This document shows positions 11,754-23,480 of a DNA stretch of 64,000 nt, one piece after another. Made by a program: the position numbers and the translations under genes. Positions within the stretch are counted from its first letter, which is position 1, and every line of letters starts with the position of its first letter. The notes below the pieces were generated by a model. It did no database searches. It saw only the letters and a program-made list of their open reading frames with translations, and was not told where the DNA came from. Source of the stretch: Sordaria brevicollis (lineage: Eukaryota > Ascomycota > Sordariomycetes > Sordariales > Sordariaceae); assembly GCA_033439795.1 (NCBI GenBank), contig JAUTDP010000017.1, positions 248,001 to 312,000 of the forward strand, given 5' to 3'.

Positions 11754-14700
11754 GACGAAGTAGGTTTAGAGAACGATAAGCACAACCATCCCTTGGTTCA
11801 GGTGGTAAAGACTCTTTCTGAAACGGGGTAAAAGCGAGAAAGCACACAACGTGCGACAGACCGGAGGGCGGAGCGGGGGTTGAAGGAAGTCGCGGATACT
11901 GGGCCTGGGACTGGTATCGGAAGCGGAAGCGGCGCGGTGGCCGTTGGGTAACGGAGCGGATGATGCACGGGTGGACACCCCGGTAGCAGAGCCGGGAGTG
12001 GAGCGAAGATGATCGGAAGATGCGTATCAGCGTATGTAGGGTTCGTCCGGGGGTTGAAGGGTTATTGGAGCTCGAAAAGAGTGGTTTTGGTACCGGAGGC
12101 TGGTGGCACGATCCGATACGCCGTGGCCGGGCCGAAGTGATCAACTTTGGACTTTGTTGACGTCTAGAGCCTAGTTGCTGGGAAGTCGGTACTCAGATAG
12201 CTTGGTCCACGGTATAACACTTTGAACGTGTCACGCAACATGGAGCCGTGATCAGCAACGAAGCTAAAATCGGGAGCAGGGAGAGAGTTTTTGGATGATT
12301 AAGGAAAGGCGAGACAAAAGCATCGGGTACGGGGCGGGGAAGACACGACGAGAAAATGGGAACCTGCTAAGAGGGACTCGGCTCCAAGTGTCTGTTTGCC
12401 GTCTCGTACTGTCAATGGTTCGTATGTCGTAAGATGGATAAATCGATCTGTGGTTTGTCGATGTACCTAGAACTCTGGTCCTGTTGCTTTGCGCCCAAGG
12501 ATACCCAAACCCGAAGAGGTGCTCGCATAGGCCTTAGTATTAGGTAGACAGTGACGAGAAAGTTGGCTCAGTTGGGCGTGCTTCGAACTCGAACACACGG
12601 ATGAGAAAGTACCGCCATAACAGGCACAGCCGAGTGGACGACTGGGGTAGCAGCTGCAGCACTACCTTGCGGATATTGCAATCAAATACGGGAAGCGTCC
12701 AGATGTCGAGAGGCCATGTCGAAAAAGAACAGCTTTGCAAGAAGCCCGAACCAAGCGACCTATTGCTCTTGTGCTCTGGATATTTCTTGTGGACGAGAAA
12801 CCATGGTCCATGACGCCGTGCAGAGCACTCAAATACTTGTAGACTCCGATGCCTGCTGTACCGAGGCTGCAGTGCCTTTGGTGCATAAGTACAATAAGTT
12901 GTACAGCAGATAGACCGACGATGTCTCTGGTCCCCGGCCACCGTCACGCATGTCTGTGTGCTTGACGGTGAGGCACCAAGCGAAAGCCTTGATATTGGAT
13001 CGCGGATCAATACTGGCAGTGAAGACCCTGAGCCTGACGACGGGGAGGCTTGCCTGTGGCGTCCATTCAGAGACAGCCAATGCCATCAGCGCCACGGACA
13101 TGCTCACTTTTGCTTTTTTGTCATAAGCGAAAGTCGAATACGGTGTCCGTATCGGAATCCGTACTGCTGTTATGGCTCGCCAACCACAAGTGCCTCGGGC
13201 ATCCTGTCTCGCCTGCCTCGCTTGTCTCGCCTGTTTTCAAAATGTAGAGGTCAGCTTCGGGAACACAACCGGGGATTCCCAAATCTGGTTGCCTCGAGTT
13301 TTGTGTGTTCTCAGCTGGACCAGGCTGGCCGTCCCGGAGAAGAAGGTGTGATGGTTGGGCGAGATCGAGGTCCGCGACCATCATGTCCGGTCCTCCATAT
13401 CCGTAGATCCATGGATGTTTTCCATGTTTGCAAAAAGGTGCGGCACCGACGCCTTGCAACCGCTGCAAGTTTGTGCAGCGTGATACATCACGTCGGCTGA
13501 ACCCGTTTCTACTGTTTGGTGCTTGGCATCGAAAGGTGAGATCCGTGAGGAAAATGTATGCAAAAATGTCCGAGAATAGGTAGTTGTCTGGAGATGTAAA
13601 GAGTGTCAGAGAGTCGACTACTTCTTCGGGTTGATGTTGAAGTTGGAAGAAGTTTGGAGACGGTGAAGATTTTATTGAGACCAGAATAGTAGTTGGGAGA
13701 TATGGAACAGAGAGGTCAAAGTCAAGAGGTGAGGTTGAAAGTGGGGAGAAAAGATCCACCGGCCGCCCCGGTCGGCTGAATGCTACCTGTAAGGTGTCTT
13801 CGCTTCCCTTCCTGTGCACACGCTGTAACATAGGCAGACACCTCCCTGAGGACGACGGAAAGGGCCCTGTAGTTGATCGGATAACGCACCTAGACTCGGG
13901 TCTCTTTCCGCCGAGTTTCTCTGTGAGGTGTCCTTTATCCGCCCATCTGACTTCCTGGGAGACACGACATCATGGATGTCCTCGATTTCTACAAACACCC
14001 AAAATCACCAGTCCAATCATCGACAAACATGATGATCACATGTCCATGAGCCATGAGGCAAGTAAGATCTGATTTTCAGCTTCTTATCCCGGCCTAACAA
14101 AGGACAAGACCGAGAAACCACCAAAGTGTTCTATCGTAGGCATGTGGCAGTCCCCTGTATGGTAAGTGACATCGGGATATCGATGCTGGCCTTAACAGTT
14201 ACGCTGCACATTCCCTATCAATACCGTTAGCTGCTAGAATACATTATCACCACACTTAGGTATCCATCCATCTCTTCCAAAGTCCAACTTCATGATAGAA
14301 CGCATGAGATTTCCATTTTTAGACCTGCTACTAGAACATCCAATTGTGATTTCCGTTCAATCACGAGGTTAGATTTGATGGGTCGCTTGCGGTAATAACT
14401 TCTAAGAACTTTTGATAAGCCCAAGAATCCAACCCATCTTGACCCTTTTCAAGTCGAGATCTTCTCTTTTCACTCTGGAGCTGACGCGTAAGTAGATGAC
14501 TACCCCGTACACAAATGCATGTTGGTTCTTTCCTGTCACCCTCTTCTTGGTCTCAGACATGGATCTCACCAGAGCATGACCGGTAAAGAAGAGAGAAGCT
14601 GGAAAATCCCTTAGTCTCCCCGGTCTTCTCCTCCTCTCAACTGCTTTACCCGTGTAAAACCAGGCCGCCGATACGCAAGTCTCACTCATCACCTCATGTC

Positions 14701-16578
14701 ACACCTGGACAAGGCGAATGAAGGCATCCGAACCTGATCACTTCGCAGCGGAAAGCGAGAAAAAGTCGATCAGTCGTTTTTCCCATGGCTTCGGATCGTT
14801 CTTCGTCGTCGGATCGACAGGCATGAGAACAAGTCTTGCGGTGAATGCGGAATCCAAGGGTTGGTCGACAGGGCTTTCGAGCCTAGTTCCATGTTCTCAT
14901 CATGCCCAAAGCCAATAATTTGCTCGTCTTTTGGTGCTCTTTAATTGCGACGCAAAATTCGGTCCTCACGAGTTGCCCCTTGGAGTTTGGAAACACGGAA
15001 CGTGACATGCCCCAGCCCCGGCAAGTGTCCTCAAGCCTCCAACTTGAACAGGCTACCGAATTAACGCACAAGAGGTTGGTCTAAGAGCGGCTCTGTATGC
15101 CTTCTGAATACCAAAGCGCAACTGCTACGCCAAGTGTAACAGGACTAACCTTGTTCAGCCTTCCAGAGTCCGTCAGAAGGGCAACAACTTTACCACCACG
15201 TGCTGACAGCCCTTGTTACATGGCTGTTGACCTCCCACACCTGCATCTGGCCCTTCGGGAATGCCTTTATTCGAAGCAGCTTGTGGCTTGTTAAAGTTAC
15301 CACGGGCCGCCCCCAGACTTTCAACTGTTCAACATGCGGTGAATGTGCATGCAAGATACATGTACCAGTCAAGTCTTCGGCTACTCCCTACAGGCCAACA
15401 CTCGCTATTACACACGGATCCCCCACGTCTGAGAACCGTCTCAGAGCACCCAATGTGCGGGTAGATGGGTGCGGAGTGCAGCACACTCCCCGCACGTTCA
15501 TCGAAGGCCGGGGTTTTTGGTGTAACCAGGCCCAAGAGATCCAACAAGATAACAGCCTCTGCCGTTCCCTTCCTCCTTGAAACCGTCCCCCCCGTTCGGA
15601 TGCAGCGTAGTAGTGTGGCCCTTCTTTACCTCGTGACGCCGTTCCGAGGAACCGAGGACCCAGTATGCTGTCCAACCTCTTGTAGATGGCCGAGGTTACC
15701 CCCCAATGGTACCCATGTCCTGCCAGGTCCCGATGAAAGTGCCGGGACATCAATGTCCTTGAGACGGTATACCCAGGTCTTTTGCAGAATCTTTTGCGAC
15801 GCATATGAGTTCAAATTGGAACGTCATTATGCTCATTAGAGCTTTGGACGCCTCATCAGCCTCGCCGGTTTGGCTAGGCAATTAGAAGATGTCCATGCGA
15901 GCCCATGGAACAAGCTGGGAGCGCTGGTGGGATCGACAGCCCTGACCGAGTCCATTTTTCTGTTTCACCTGGCACTTGGGTTCCATTAAATTTGTTTGGT
16001 ATGGCTAGAACCACAGGAAAAGTTGTTTGAAAAGCCGTTGAGGGAACCCTTATGAGGTCATGGTGGGTGAATTTTGCTTTGCGGGCTCGGGATGATATTG
16101 GACCAACACAAGCTCAGATTTCCCGTTCACTTTGTTCTCTTGCCACTCCTTCCCTTGACCTGTCTGTTTCCTTCACCGACCAACCGGATTCAAACCAGAT
16201 CTTGAAGAGTGGAGAGTGAACAGGACCCCTTCACTCATTATTTCCCCGCCTGCCTTTGGTCCGGAGGATGGGACCTCGACATGGTACGAACAAGGGGACT
16301 GATCAGTGTTCAGTGTCCCTCGGTAACCTTTGAAGTGACTGTGAAAGCAACGCTCAATGAAAGCAAGGACTCGCACTTCACTTTGGCTTTGGGAAACCTT
16401 CAAGAAATGCACGGCAGGTGTATAAAAGAATCCCACGGCTGCAGAATTCCCCGAGTCTTCTCCTTTTCTTCCTTCCTCCACACGACCTCGAAAATAATAA
16501 TTTGCACATATCCAGTCCTGTCTCTCAACCACTCGGCCCGATACTCTGAGCACCAGTGGTAGCTCAGCATCCAGCAAC
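11754..16578. other. 4.8 kb intergenic region, no gene recognised
   Basis: Between the regulator start and the CoA-transferase start. Frames up to 236 codons (13,121-13,831, minus) have no family-like composition and no matching splice context, so I leave them out. The part next to 11,754 is presumably the promoter and 5' leader of the regulator; the last few hundred bases belong to the CoA-transferase promoter. An unrecognised non-coding RNA cannot be excluded. Confidence 0.5.
16421..16428 (+). promoter_or_regulatory. TATA box of the CoA-transferase gene
   Basis: GTGTATAAAAGAATC, 158 bp upstream of the ATG at 16,579 and followed by a C/T-rich tract (TTCTCCTTTTCTTCC). Good match to TATAAAAG. 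Start site not determined. Confidence 0.55.
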
Positions 16579-18526
16579 ATGGACAACTCCAACACCCGAC
16601 CCTATTCTGTTGCCATTGGCGCATCAGAGGCTTTCAACGAGCTTTTGAAGCAAGTTAAAAGTCAAATCCCCAAGGAATTTCGCTCATACTCCGGCAACGT
16701 TAAGTTCGTTCCTTCCCGTCATGGCGATCAAGTGTACTTTCCAAGTCCTTGCCGAGAGCAAGACGTCATCGCCGCCATCAAGGCCCTCGAGGCATGTGCT
16801 GCTGCCGCCATTGGTGACCTTCGTCATGGAGAGAAGCCACGTTCGATCAAAGTCGACCTCGACAAGGCGGCATGCTTCCTGATGTCGGCCTACCTTGCTA
16901 CCATTGATGGCAAGCGCAAGGGTGAGACCCCGAAGGGCCTGATTCCAGGTAAGATATCTGACCCCCTCCCATGAGCCAATGGCCACATAAATCTTTCCGA
17001 CACACCTCACTAACTTGACTGTAGATACCGACTACAACCAGGCTCAATCAATCCAGTACCGTCGACTTTCTGCGAATCTCTACGAGACCAGGGAAGAGGG
17101 CAGATATTACCACATTCACGGCTCACTTGACGCCACTACTCAACTCCGCATGATCAACCTTCCACCTTTCAACCCCCAACTGACCGACTACAATAAATGT
17201 ATCGACACAATCGAAGCTGCTGTGAAAAAGTTTACCGTCGCAGAGCTGGAGGAGATGAACACCAAGCACGGACAAGCTGGCGTGGAGGCCCTCAAGTGGG
17301 AAGACTTCCTCAAGACACCTCACGGAAAGTCGGTCTCGGCGTTGCCTCCCTTCACCGTGGAGGCTATCAATGTACACCAAGCCATGATGCCGGAGACGCC
17401 TCCCCACACTCCCACCGAGACGAACTTCCAGAGCAGTCTCTGGCCGAAGGGCCCCATCAGAGAGGGTCGCCAGTATGCCCTGCGTGGCATCAAAGTCATT
17501 GAGATGTGCCGTGTCATCGCTGGTCCGACCATCGGCCGCTCCCTTGCCGCACACGGTGCTCAGGTGCTCAAGGTGACCGGCCCCAAGCTCCCCGATGTGC
17601 CTTTTTTTCAAGTCGACGTCAACACCGGCAAACACACCACTCATCTCGACCTTCGCAGCCCGACCGATCTCAAGATATTCAAAAACCTGCTCGCTGAAGC
17701 CGACGTCCTTATCGACGGATACCGCCCCGGTGCCCTCGCCAAATTCGGTTGTGATCCCGCCTCTTTGGCCAAATTAGCTCAGCAGCGCGGTAACCGCGGC
17801 TTCGTCTACGTGGCCGAAGACTGTTTCGGCGGAACCGGCGTGCCCGGAGCCGAGTGGGCCGGCCGCCGTGGCTGGCAGCAGATTGCCGACTGTGTGACTG
17901 GCGTTGCCTGGGCCCAGGGCAAGTTCATGGGGTTGAACGAACCCAGCGTGCCGCCCATGCCCATGTCGGACTACGGCACCGGCGCTCTCGGCTGCGTGGC
18001 TGCTATGGCGGGCTTGTACCAGCGCGAAACCAAGGGCGGATCATGGATGTGCCGCACCAGTCTCTGCCAGTACGACATATTCCTGCTCAAACTGGGCTTG
18101 CTTCCGCGCCAGGAGCAGGAGCGGTTGAGGAAGGTGTTCGCTGGTCCGTTTTTCAAGTTGCGCCACTATGACTCTGTCGACAAGGTCAGTGGCGAGGCGC
18201 TCAAGGCTATGCAGCGCGCCTATCCGCACCTGTTTGGTCCCGAGTTGATGCTCAAGACGAAGAGCGAGGGATTCAATTCCAAGGAGATCCGCTGGCCGAA
18301 GGAGGCAATCGAGGTGGACTGGTTGTTTATCAAGCACGAGCGTGCTTCAAGGCCCAACGGATATGATGAACCTCGTTGGGGAGATTGGCCGAGGGATTTG
18401 ATTTTGGACGATGGTGATACGGCCACCGCTGACCAACAACAGAATCAGCAACAACAGGCCATGACATCTGCTCCGCAGCGTCGTAGTAGGATTGCGACTG
18501 TGAACACTGTTACCGCCACGGCCTAG
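16579..18526 (+). CDS. CoA-transferase family III (CaiB/BaiF) protein
   Basis: Family III enzymes move CoA between carboxylic acids or racemise 2-methylacyl-CoA. Exons 16579-16948 and 17025-18526; intron 76 bp (GTAAGA, CTCACTAAC branch, TGTAG); 623 residues. Residues 1-270 form a fungal-type N-terminal region with no clear hit. The catalytic domain begins near residue 275 (LRGIKVIEMCRVIAGP) and shows LAAHGAQVLKV, DLRSPTDL and ADVLIDGYRPGAL. SDYGTGALG near residue 434 holds the Asp expected to form the acyl-aspartyl intermediate. The C-terminus is hydrophilic with a glutamine run (QQQNQQQQ). Fungal members of this long form are usually listed as alpha-methylacyl-CoA racemase or formyl-CoA transferase; which applies here cannot be told. 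No mitochondrial or peroxisomal signal is obvious. Confidence 0.88.
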
Positions 18527-19381
18527 GAGGAGCGTGCGAAGGGTGGTTAGAAGTCGGCCAAATGAAGCGCGGTGGGCGATTTGAAGATTCCGAGCTACGA
18601 AGATATGGCCGCAAAAGGAAAATGGTTACCTCTAAGAATGGAATAGAAGATGGGGGTCGGAGGATCCATTGTGTGCGCGTTTTCAACTGTTCCAAGAATC
18701 ATGGGCGGTCGAGCGTTGCTTTTTCGTAATTTAATGATATCGGGATGCCAATTGTCTCGCAATTCACGATTAGGTAGTTTGTGTTTTCTAACCATGAGAG
18801 AGGAATATAAATGGCAGGTTAAAACAGTTTTTTTTTGCTTCCGGGTGTAATTAAGTGAGTGTAAACAAGTGAAACTAGTGTTCGGGGAGGGACCATTCGG
18901 CCCCTTCCCCTTCCCTTGGCTAAATAGGCTACGTGCTCCTATTAGTACGCGCAGCCGTTTATCTCGGATGACTACCGTAGTTCTATACGGCGGAATAGCT
19001 TGCGGAAGAAAATACTTGATATCAGCGTGTCTGGAACGTCTACGCAAGAGCACTAACAAAAGGTGCAGAGTTTTTGGCTAGGCCTAACGATTTTTTTGCG
19101 GGTAAAAAGTGCAGTTTTCGTCCGTGCAATAACAGACTATTAGTACGTACGTAGTCCAATATGAGCACTGCCCGCAAAAACGCTAACATCTTTAGCCGGA
19201 ACTTTTAGCGTGCTAGGAGCTATAGGTAAGTAGAGGAATGTGGTTGAGATTGTTCTGTTTTCCCTTTGCGGAAATGGTGATGCAAAGACAACGAAATTTG
19301 TGCGCAACGCAGGTACTATGCATGCAGGATCTCCAAAGCAGTATCTATATAAGTGAATGCTATTGCCCGCTTCTTCAACGA
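18527..19381. other. Intergenic region before the tRNA gene
   Basis: No coding frame of note in 855 bp. It contains the 3' flank of the CoA-transferase gene and a short inverted-repeat element (19,085-19,187). ATTAGTACG occurs twice, near 18,938 and 19,138, once on each side of the left arm of that element. Confidence 0.5.
19085..19187. repeat. Short inverted repeat, MITE-like
   Basis: The left arm 19,085-19,112 (AACGATTTTTTTGCGGG then AGTGC) matches the reverse complement of the right arm 19,165-19,187 (GCACTGCCCGCAAAAACG) with one small gap. The ~103 bp total and proximity to a tRNA gene resemble a miniature inverted-repeat element, but I see no clear target duplication, so a plain stem-loop is possible. 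Confidence 0.45.
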
Positions 19382-19485
19382 GGGACCTTGGCGCAGTTGG
19401 CTAGCGCGCAGGTCTCATACCCTGTATGATCTGGCTTAACGTCAGAGTAATCCTGAGGTCGGGAGTTCGAGCCTCCCAGGTCCCA
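19382..19485 (+). tRNA. trnM(CAU): Elongator tRNA-Met (CAU) with a 30-nt intron
   Basis: Seven-base acceptor stem GGGACCT / AGGTCCC with discriminator A, D arm GGCGCAGTTGGCTAGCGCG, T arm GGGAG-TTCGAGC-CTCCC, and anticodon loop CTCATAA with CAT. The loop is interrupted after the base 3' to the anticodon by about 30 nt, which is the canonical tRNA intron position; the mature length is 74 nt without CCA. The anticodon stem has a U-U pair next to the loop, as in yeast elongator tRNA-Met. The stem GGGACCT and the TTCGAGC loop argue against initiator tRNA. T tracts follow at once. Confidence 0.93.
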
Positions 19486-19487
19486 CG

Positions 19488-19506
19488 TTTTTTAACATTT
19501 TTTTTT
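19488..19506 (+). terminator. RNA polymerase III terminator T tracts
   Basis: Six T (19,488-19,493) then nine T (19,498-19,506) starting 3 bases after the tRNA end, as expected for Pol III termination. Confidence 0.8.
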
Positions 19507-20008
19507 AGCAATATTCCTCATGAGAATCCTGTTCTCTTCCTCTTTGAGCTTTTGTTGGTCTCTCTTTCTTTTTTTCTCCTCATCTCTGTTTTGTGCCATA
19601 AACAAACTCGGGCTGTTAAGCCTGTAAAAATATGTATGTCCACCATCCCATCCTTGATACTTCATAACTGATAGAAAGGGTACTTCCTTTCCTATATAGA
19701 AGGACTTAGCTGGCAATTTCGAATCTAGATTCTAATATTCATACGGCTTTTGTAAAAAAACAACTGAATGCACTTGCAGATCAACATGTGCCGCTTGCCT
19801 TTGCCTAGTAACCTGAAGATCGCAACTAAGACATGCTCCCAGAGACTGAACCATTGAAAACGAACATATGAGTCATTTTATCTATCTTGACTTCATACCA
19901 GCCGCTTATGATTACACATATATGCTACAGTAGTCTACAATGATATCTCAGGGTTACATACCTCACCTCACTCCCTTCCCTCTCACCTCGTCATCTCAAT
20001 CAACCCGC
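19507..20008. other. Intergenic spacer
   Basis: About 500 bp between the tRNA terminator and the stop of the convergent mitochondrial-protein gene. No gene or repeat of note. Confidence 0.5.
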
Positions 20009-21094
20009 TTAGAAAGCGTTAATGTTCGCACTCGGCTTAACATGAACCAAGCGGTCAATAGCCCTCCCATCATCCAGCGCCCATCCCGAAGTCATATCCA
20101 ACCTATACTCCACGCCCCTCAAGTAAACCTTGGCAAAACCCTCACGGTAAAATGACCTCCTGAGGCCATCATACGCGCCGCGGAACACCTTGGCCGCGTC
20201 CCTGAAAGGCAAGGTAAGAAGATGCGACATCCTCTCCTTCTGCTCCTTCTGCCTAGCAGCCTTCTGCTTGTTCGCCGCCATGATCTGGCCGGTCTTGGTG
20301 GCGGGCAGCTTGTTGGCCACGTGCTTCTGCGCCGTGAGGGCGTTCAGCCTCTCGCACAGCAGCTGCATGCGGAAGGGCATCTCGACCTCCGAAGGGTGGT
20401 AGTACTCCTTTTTGTTGGGCAGGAAGGGGATGGCGCGGCTGTAGGCGACCTCGAGGTAGATAGGGGAGGGGGTGGTCACGGGAACGGCCTTGGGCTTGGT
20501 GGCGAGGAAATCGGCCAAGCCCTTCTTCTTGGTTGAAGCCTCGGTGATCGTGGAGGCGACCTGGGAAGCCGGTACGGCCTCGATGTGCCGGACGATGCGC
20601 CGCATGCCCATGAAGAAGTAGCCGCCCATGCCGATGGTCATGGCGCAGATGACGCCGTAGGCATAGGGGACCCAGGTGGCCAGGTCCGCTGGGGGGTTGA
20701 GGTGGATGCTCCAGTAGTTGTAGAGGGAGTAGGCGACGCAGAAGCTGCCGGTGGTGAAGCTGGCGAAACGGAACCAGGCGTGGGAGTGAGCCTCATAGAG
20801 GAGGGTCCGGCCCTTCTTGGCTAGCTGTTCGGCATAGGAAGGGGGAACAACAGTGGGCGGAGCCGACACGGTGGTGATGGTGGTGGTGGATGGTGCTGGC
20901 TTTGCCTTTACTGTCTTCTTAGCTTTTGAGGCAAAGAAGCGTGCCGTTTGAGCGGAGCGGAAGCTGGACCCGGAGCCGAAGATCACGGTGAAACGAGTTG
21001 CCGAAGGCTGAGATGAAACAGTTCTGGCACATGGTGCCGTCCGCTGTGCAAGCAGCACAAACTGGCTGCCGAGCCTACTGGAAATGGAAGCCAT
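20009..21094 (-). CDS. Predicted mitochondrial inner-membrane protein, two membrane segments
   Basis: Single exon of 361 residues starting MASISSRLGSQFVLLAQR. The frame is open further up to 21,298, but the extra 68 residues lack protein-like character, and the ATG at 21,094 begins an Arg/Ser-rich, acid-free presequence (about 1-60) typical of mitochondrial import. A Pro/Thr linker follows. Two hydrophobic segments lie at about 108-128 (WFRFASFTTGSFCVAYSLYN) and 142-163. A basic C-terminal region ends in a conserved-looking stretch (YREGFAKVYLRGVEYRLD). The layout recalls the Mrx15/TMEM223 family of mitochondrial membrane proteins linked to translation, but that is a guess from topology. It is divergent from the PDH protein X gene across 1 kb. 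Confidence 0.75.
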   Translation of the reverse strand: MASISSRLGSQFVLLAQRTAPCARTVSSQPSATRFTVIFGSGSSFRSAQTARFFASKAKKTVKAKPAPSTTTITTVSAPPTVVPPSYAEQLAKKGRTLLYEAHSHAWFRFASFTTGSFCVAYSLYNYWSIHLNPPADLATWVPYAYGVICAMTIGMGGYFFMGMRRIVRHIEAVPASQVASTITEASTKKKGLADFLATKPKAVPVTTPSPIYLEVAYSRAIPFLPNKKEYYHPSEVEMPFRMQLLCERLNALTAQKHVANKLPATKTGQIMAANKQKAARQKEQKERMSHLLTLPFRDAAKVFRGAYDGLRRSFYREGFAKVYLRGVEYRLDMTSGWALDDGRAIDRLVHVKPSANINAF

Positions 21095-22096
21095 GGTGTT
21101 CCGTGGTTCGATACTGCGATACTGGGCAGTAATTCTGTACGGCTCCGGGGTAACTGCCGGAGGACCGAGTCGAAGATCGGCAACGGGGTCGGATATGTGG
21201 GTTCGAATTCGAGACGGGGAGTGAGCGACTCCGGTCCGGGTAAGGGTCAGTTTACGGCAGGCGGAGTGGGAAACTGGATCACGGTGCGGCCCGGCCACCT
21301 GGTTGCCGTTTCGTTTCCTCGTTTCGGATCCTCTTCAAAATCGTTCGTTATCTTTCGGACCCGGCCCCGCTCCCAGGTCTTGAATATTTTAGCGGATCCC
21401 CTCTCAGGAACTCGGTCCGCAATGGAGCTCCGCTGGTGGGAACCGGTTCTTGGCTGCAGGGGAGAATTTGGAGGCCGAAGACGGGCTGACGAGGATGTCC
21501 CAACCCTTGCCGGCCCTAGCGCAAAGATGACAACTCCAAATTCCACTGGGCTCCAAAATCCTAGCGCGTCCTGCGAAGAGACGGCTGCACGGCGCTGCAA
21601 AGACGTCGCCAAAATTGCTGCCCAGAAGGGTTTGGAGACATGGGGGCGCGGGGGTTCATCGGAGGATTTGGAGGGTGGCCCAAGCTTCTCGAGACCGTTT
21701 CCCCAACATGTCCCTCATCGACCCTCACCAGCATCCACAGGCTGGCGACAGCTTTTTCCTGGGTCCGCAGCCAGCGTTCTTGAGTCTTGACAAGAAACAA
21801 AAAGATCCACTGCCCGCGCCCATCCCGTCGTTGACGTTCCTCGCGGTGGAATTTAAGCATTGAACCTGACTCGTTTGACATACGTCAAGCATAAGGCTCA
21901 ATTGGAGATCCCCAGCAAACCACGATCCAGGTCCTTGGAATCCGAATCCGCATTCATCCATTCTCGATCGAATTTCCGTCATTGCTGGAAACCGCCATCA
22001 CAGCCCTACCGCGATATCCACGTCAACCATCTTCAGTTTCACGTAGTTCCCATCGTCTCGTTTCGTCACGACAACACCACCACATAACAGTCAGCC
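21095..22096. promoter_or_regulatory. Divergent promoter region of two mitochondrial-protein genes
   Basis: 1,002 bp between the starts of the membrane-protein gene (minus) and the protein X gene (plus). It holds no convincing coding frame; frames of 100-200 codons seen here are shadows. A shared bidirectional promoter is possible, given that both products are predicted mitochondrial, but no specific site was recognised. Confidence 0.5.
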
Positions 22097-23480
22097 ATGG
22101 CTTCGCTAACAGCAGCTTGTCGCATCTCTGCCAGAATGGCAAGCAGGTCTGTCAGAGGTACGGTTCCCTCGCCTCCCGTGATCTGCCCGCCGTCAACATG
22201 GTGTCTGTCCATAAAAAGAGTCATCATATACTGACCGGGAAAAACATGTTGCGTAAACAGGTTTCCGTACCTCTGCCGCTGCTCTCGCCGCTCAGAACTT
22301 TACCATGCCCGCTCTTTCGCCGACCATGACAGAGGGCAACATCGCGACCTGGAGGGTGAAGGAGGGCGACAAGTTTTCCGCCGGTGACGTGTTGTTGGAG
22401 ATCGAGACAGATAAGGCCACCATGGACGTCGAGGCTCAAGATGATGGTATCATGGTCAAGATCATGCAGGCCGATGGTGCCAAGGGTGTTGCTGTCGGCA
22501 CCCGGATAGCTGTCATTGCGGAGGAAGGAGACGACATTAGCTCTCTCGAGATCCCGGCCGACGCGGCCCCACAGTCCAAGCCAGCCGAGTCAGCACCTTC
22601 GGCTCCTCCCCCACCGACCACCGCGGACCAGTCTAACGTTGCCGTCCCCGAATCCGCTCCTCAAAAGTCTTCCGAGAAGTCCGTTCCTAAGCCCCCGAGC
22701 AGGCAATACCCTCACTATCCTTCCGTCGCCCATCTTCTCAAGGTCAACGGCGTTGACGCCAACGCCGTCAAGGATATTACCCCCACCGGACCTGGCGGTC
22801 GTCTGCTCAAGGGTGACGTTCTTGCGTACCTTGGTAAGATCAAGGCCCAGACTCCGTCCACCGTCTCCGAGCGCTTCGAGAAGCTGTCGCACCTCGACCT
22901 TAGCAACATCAAGGTCGCCAAGAGCACCGAGGCCATCAAGGCCACCACTGAAAAGGCCCAGTCCAAGAAGCTGGATGCCGCCCCTGCTCCTCCTCCCGTA
23001 GCTGTTATTACTGCTCCCATCTCTCTATCTGCCGTCCTCGAGGTTCAGAAGAAGGTCCACCAGACTATCGGCGTCTTCCTTCCTCTTTCAACCTTCATTT
23101 CCCGTGCTACCGAGATTGCCAACCAGAAGCTACCCCTTCCCGCCAACTACCAGCCTACTGCCGACGAGCTCTTTGATCAGGTGCTTGGTCTTGACAAGGT
23201 CCCCGCCCGCAAGTCGTCGCGCGGATCCTACACCCCTACGTTTGGCTCGTTCGTGGCTCCCCAGCGGGCAGCTCGCAAGGCCGATATCATTGACATCCTT
23301 GCCGCCCCCTCCAAGCGTGCGGCTACTCAGAGCAAGCCCGCCACCCCCGGCTTGACTACTGCCGGACCCAACGTTTTCAGCCTACAGGTCCCTAAGGCGG
23401 AAGAGAAAAGGGCCCAGGCCTTCCTTTCCAAGATGAAGCTCGTACTGGAGCAGGAGGCTGACAAGCTTGTGCGGGCATAA
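22097..23480 (+). CDS. pdx1: Pyruvate dehydrogenase complex E3-binding protein (protein X)
   Basis: Anchors dihydrolipoamide dehydrogenase (E3) to the E2 core of the mitochondrial PDH complex. Exon 1 is 22097-22157, the intron 103 bp, exon 2 22261-23480; 426 residues. The splice yields the presequence text SVRGFRTSAAALAAQN, followed by the lipoyl domain (36-115) with lipoyl Lys72 in ETDKATMD. An Ala/Pro linker and the peripheral-subunit (E3) binding domain follow (about 168-215; HLLKVNGVDANAVKDITPTG, then GGRLLKGDV). The C-terminal part (about 245-426) is shorter than E2 acetyltransferase, and the E2 active-site motif with catalytic His (DHRVVDG type) is not present, so this is protein X and not E2. 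The symbol follows yeast PDX1; Neurospora uses pdx-1 for a pyridoxine gene. Another ATG inside the frame (22,305) would lose the targeting signal. Confidence 0.93.

Noticed and set aside
13121..13831. 236-codon minus-strand frame in the 4.8 kb intergenic region
   Set aside because: Composition is not protein-like, there is no family resemblance and no supporting splice pattern.
21095..21298. N-terminal extension of the mitochondrial membrane protein to an upstream start
   Set aside because: The extra 68 residues lack protein-like character, and the internal ATG begins a typical mitochondrial presequence.
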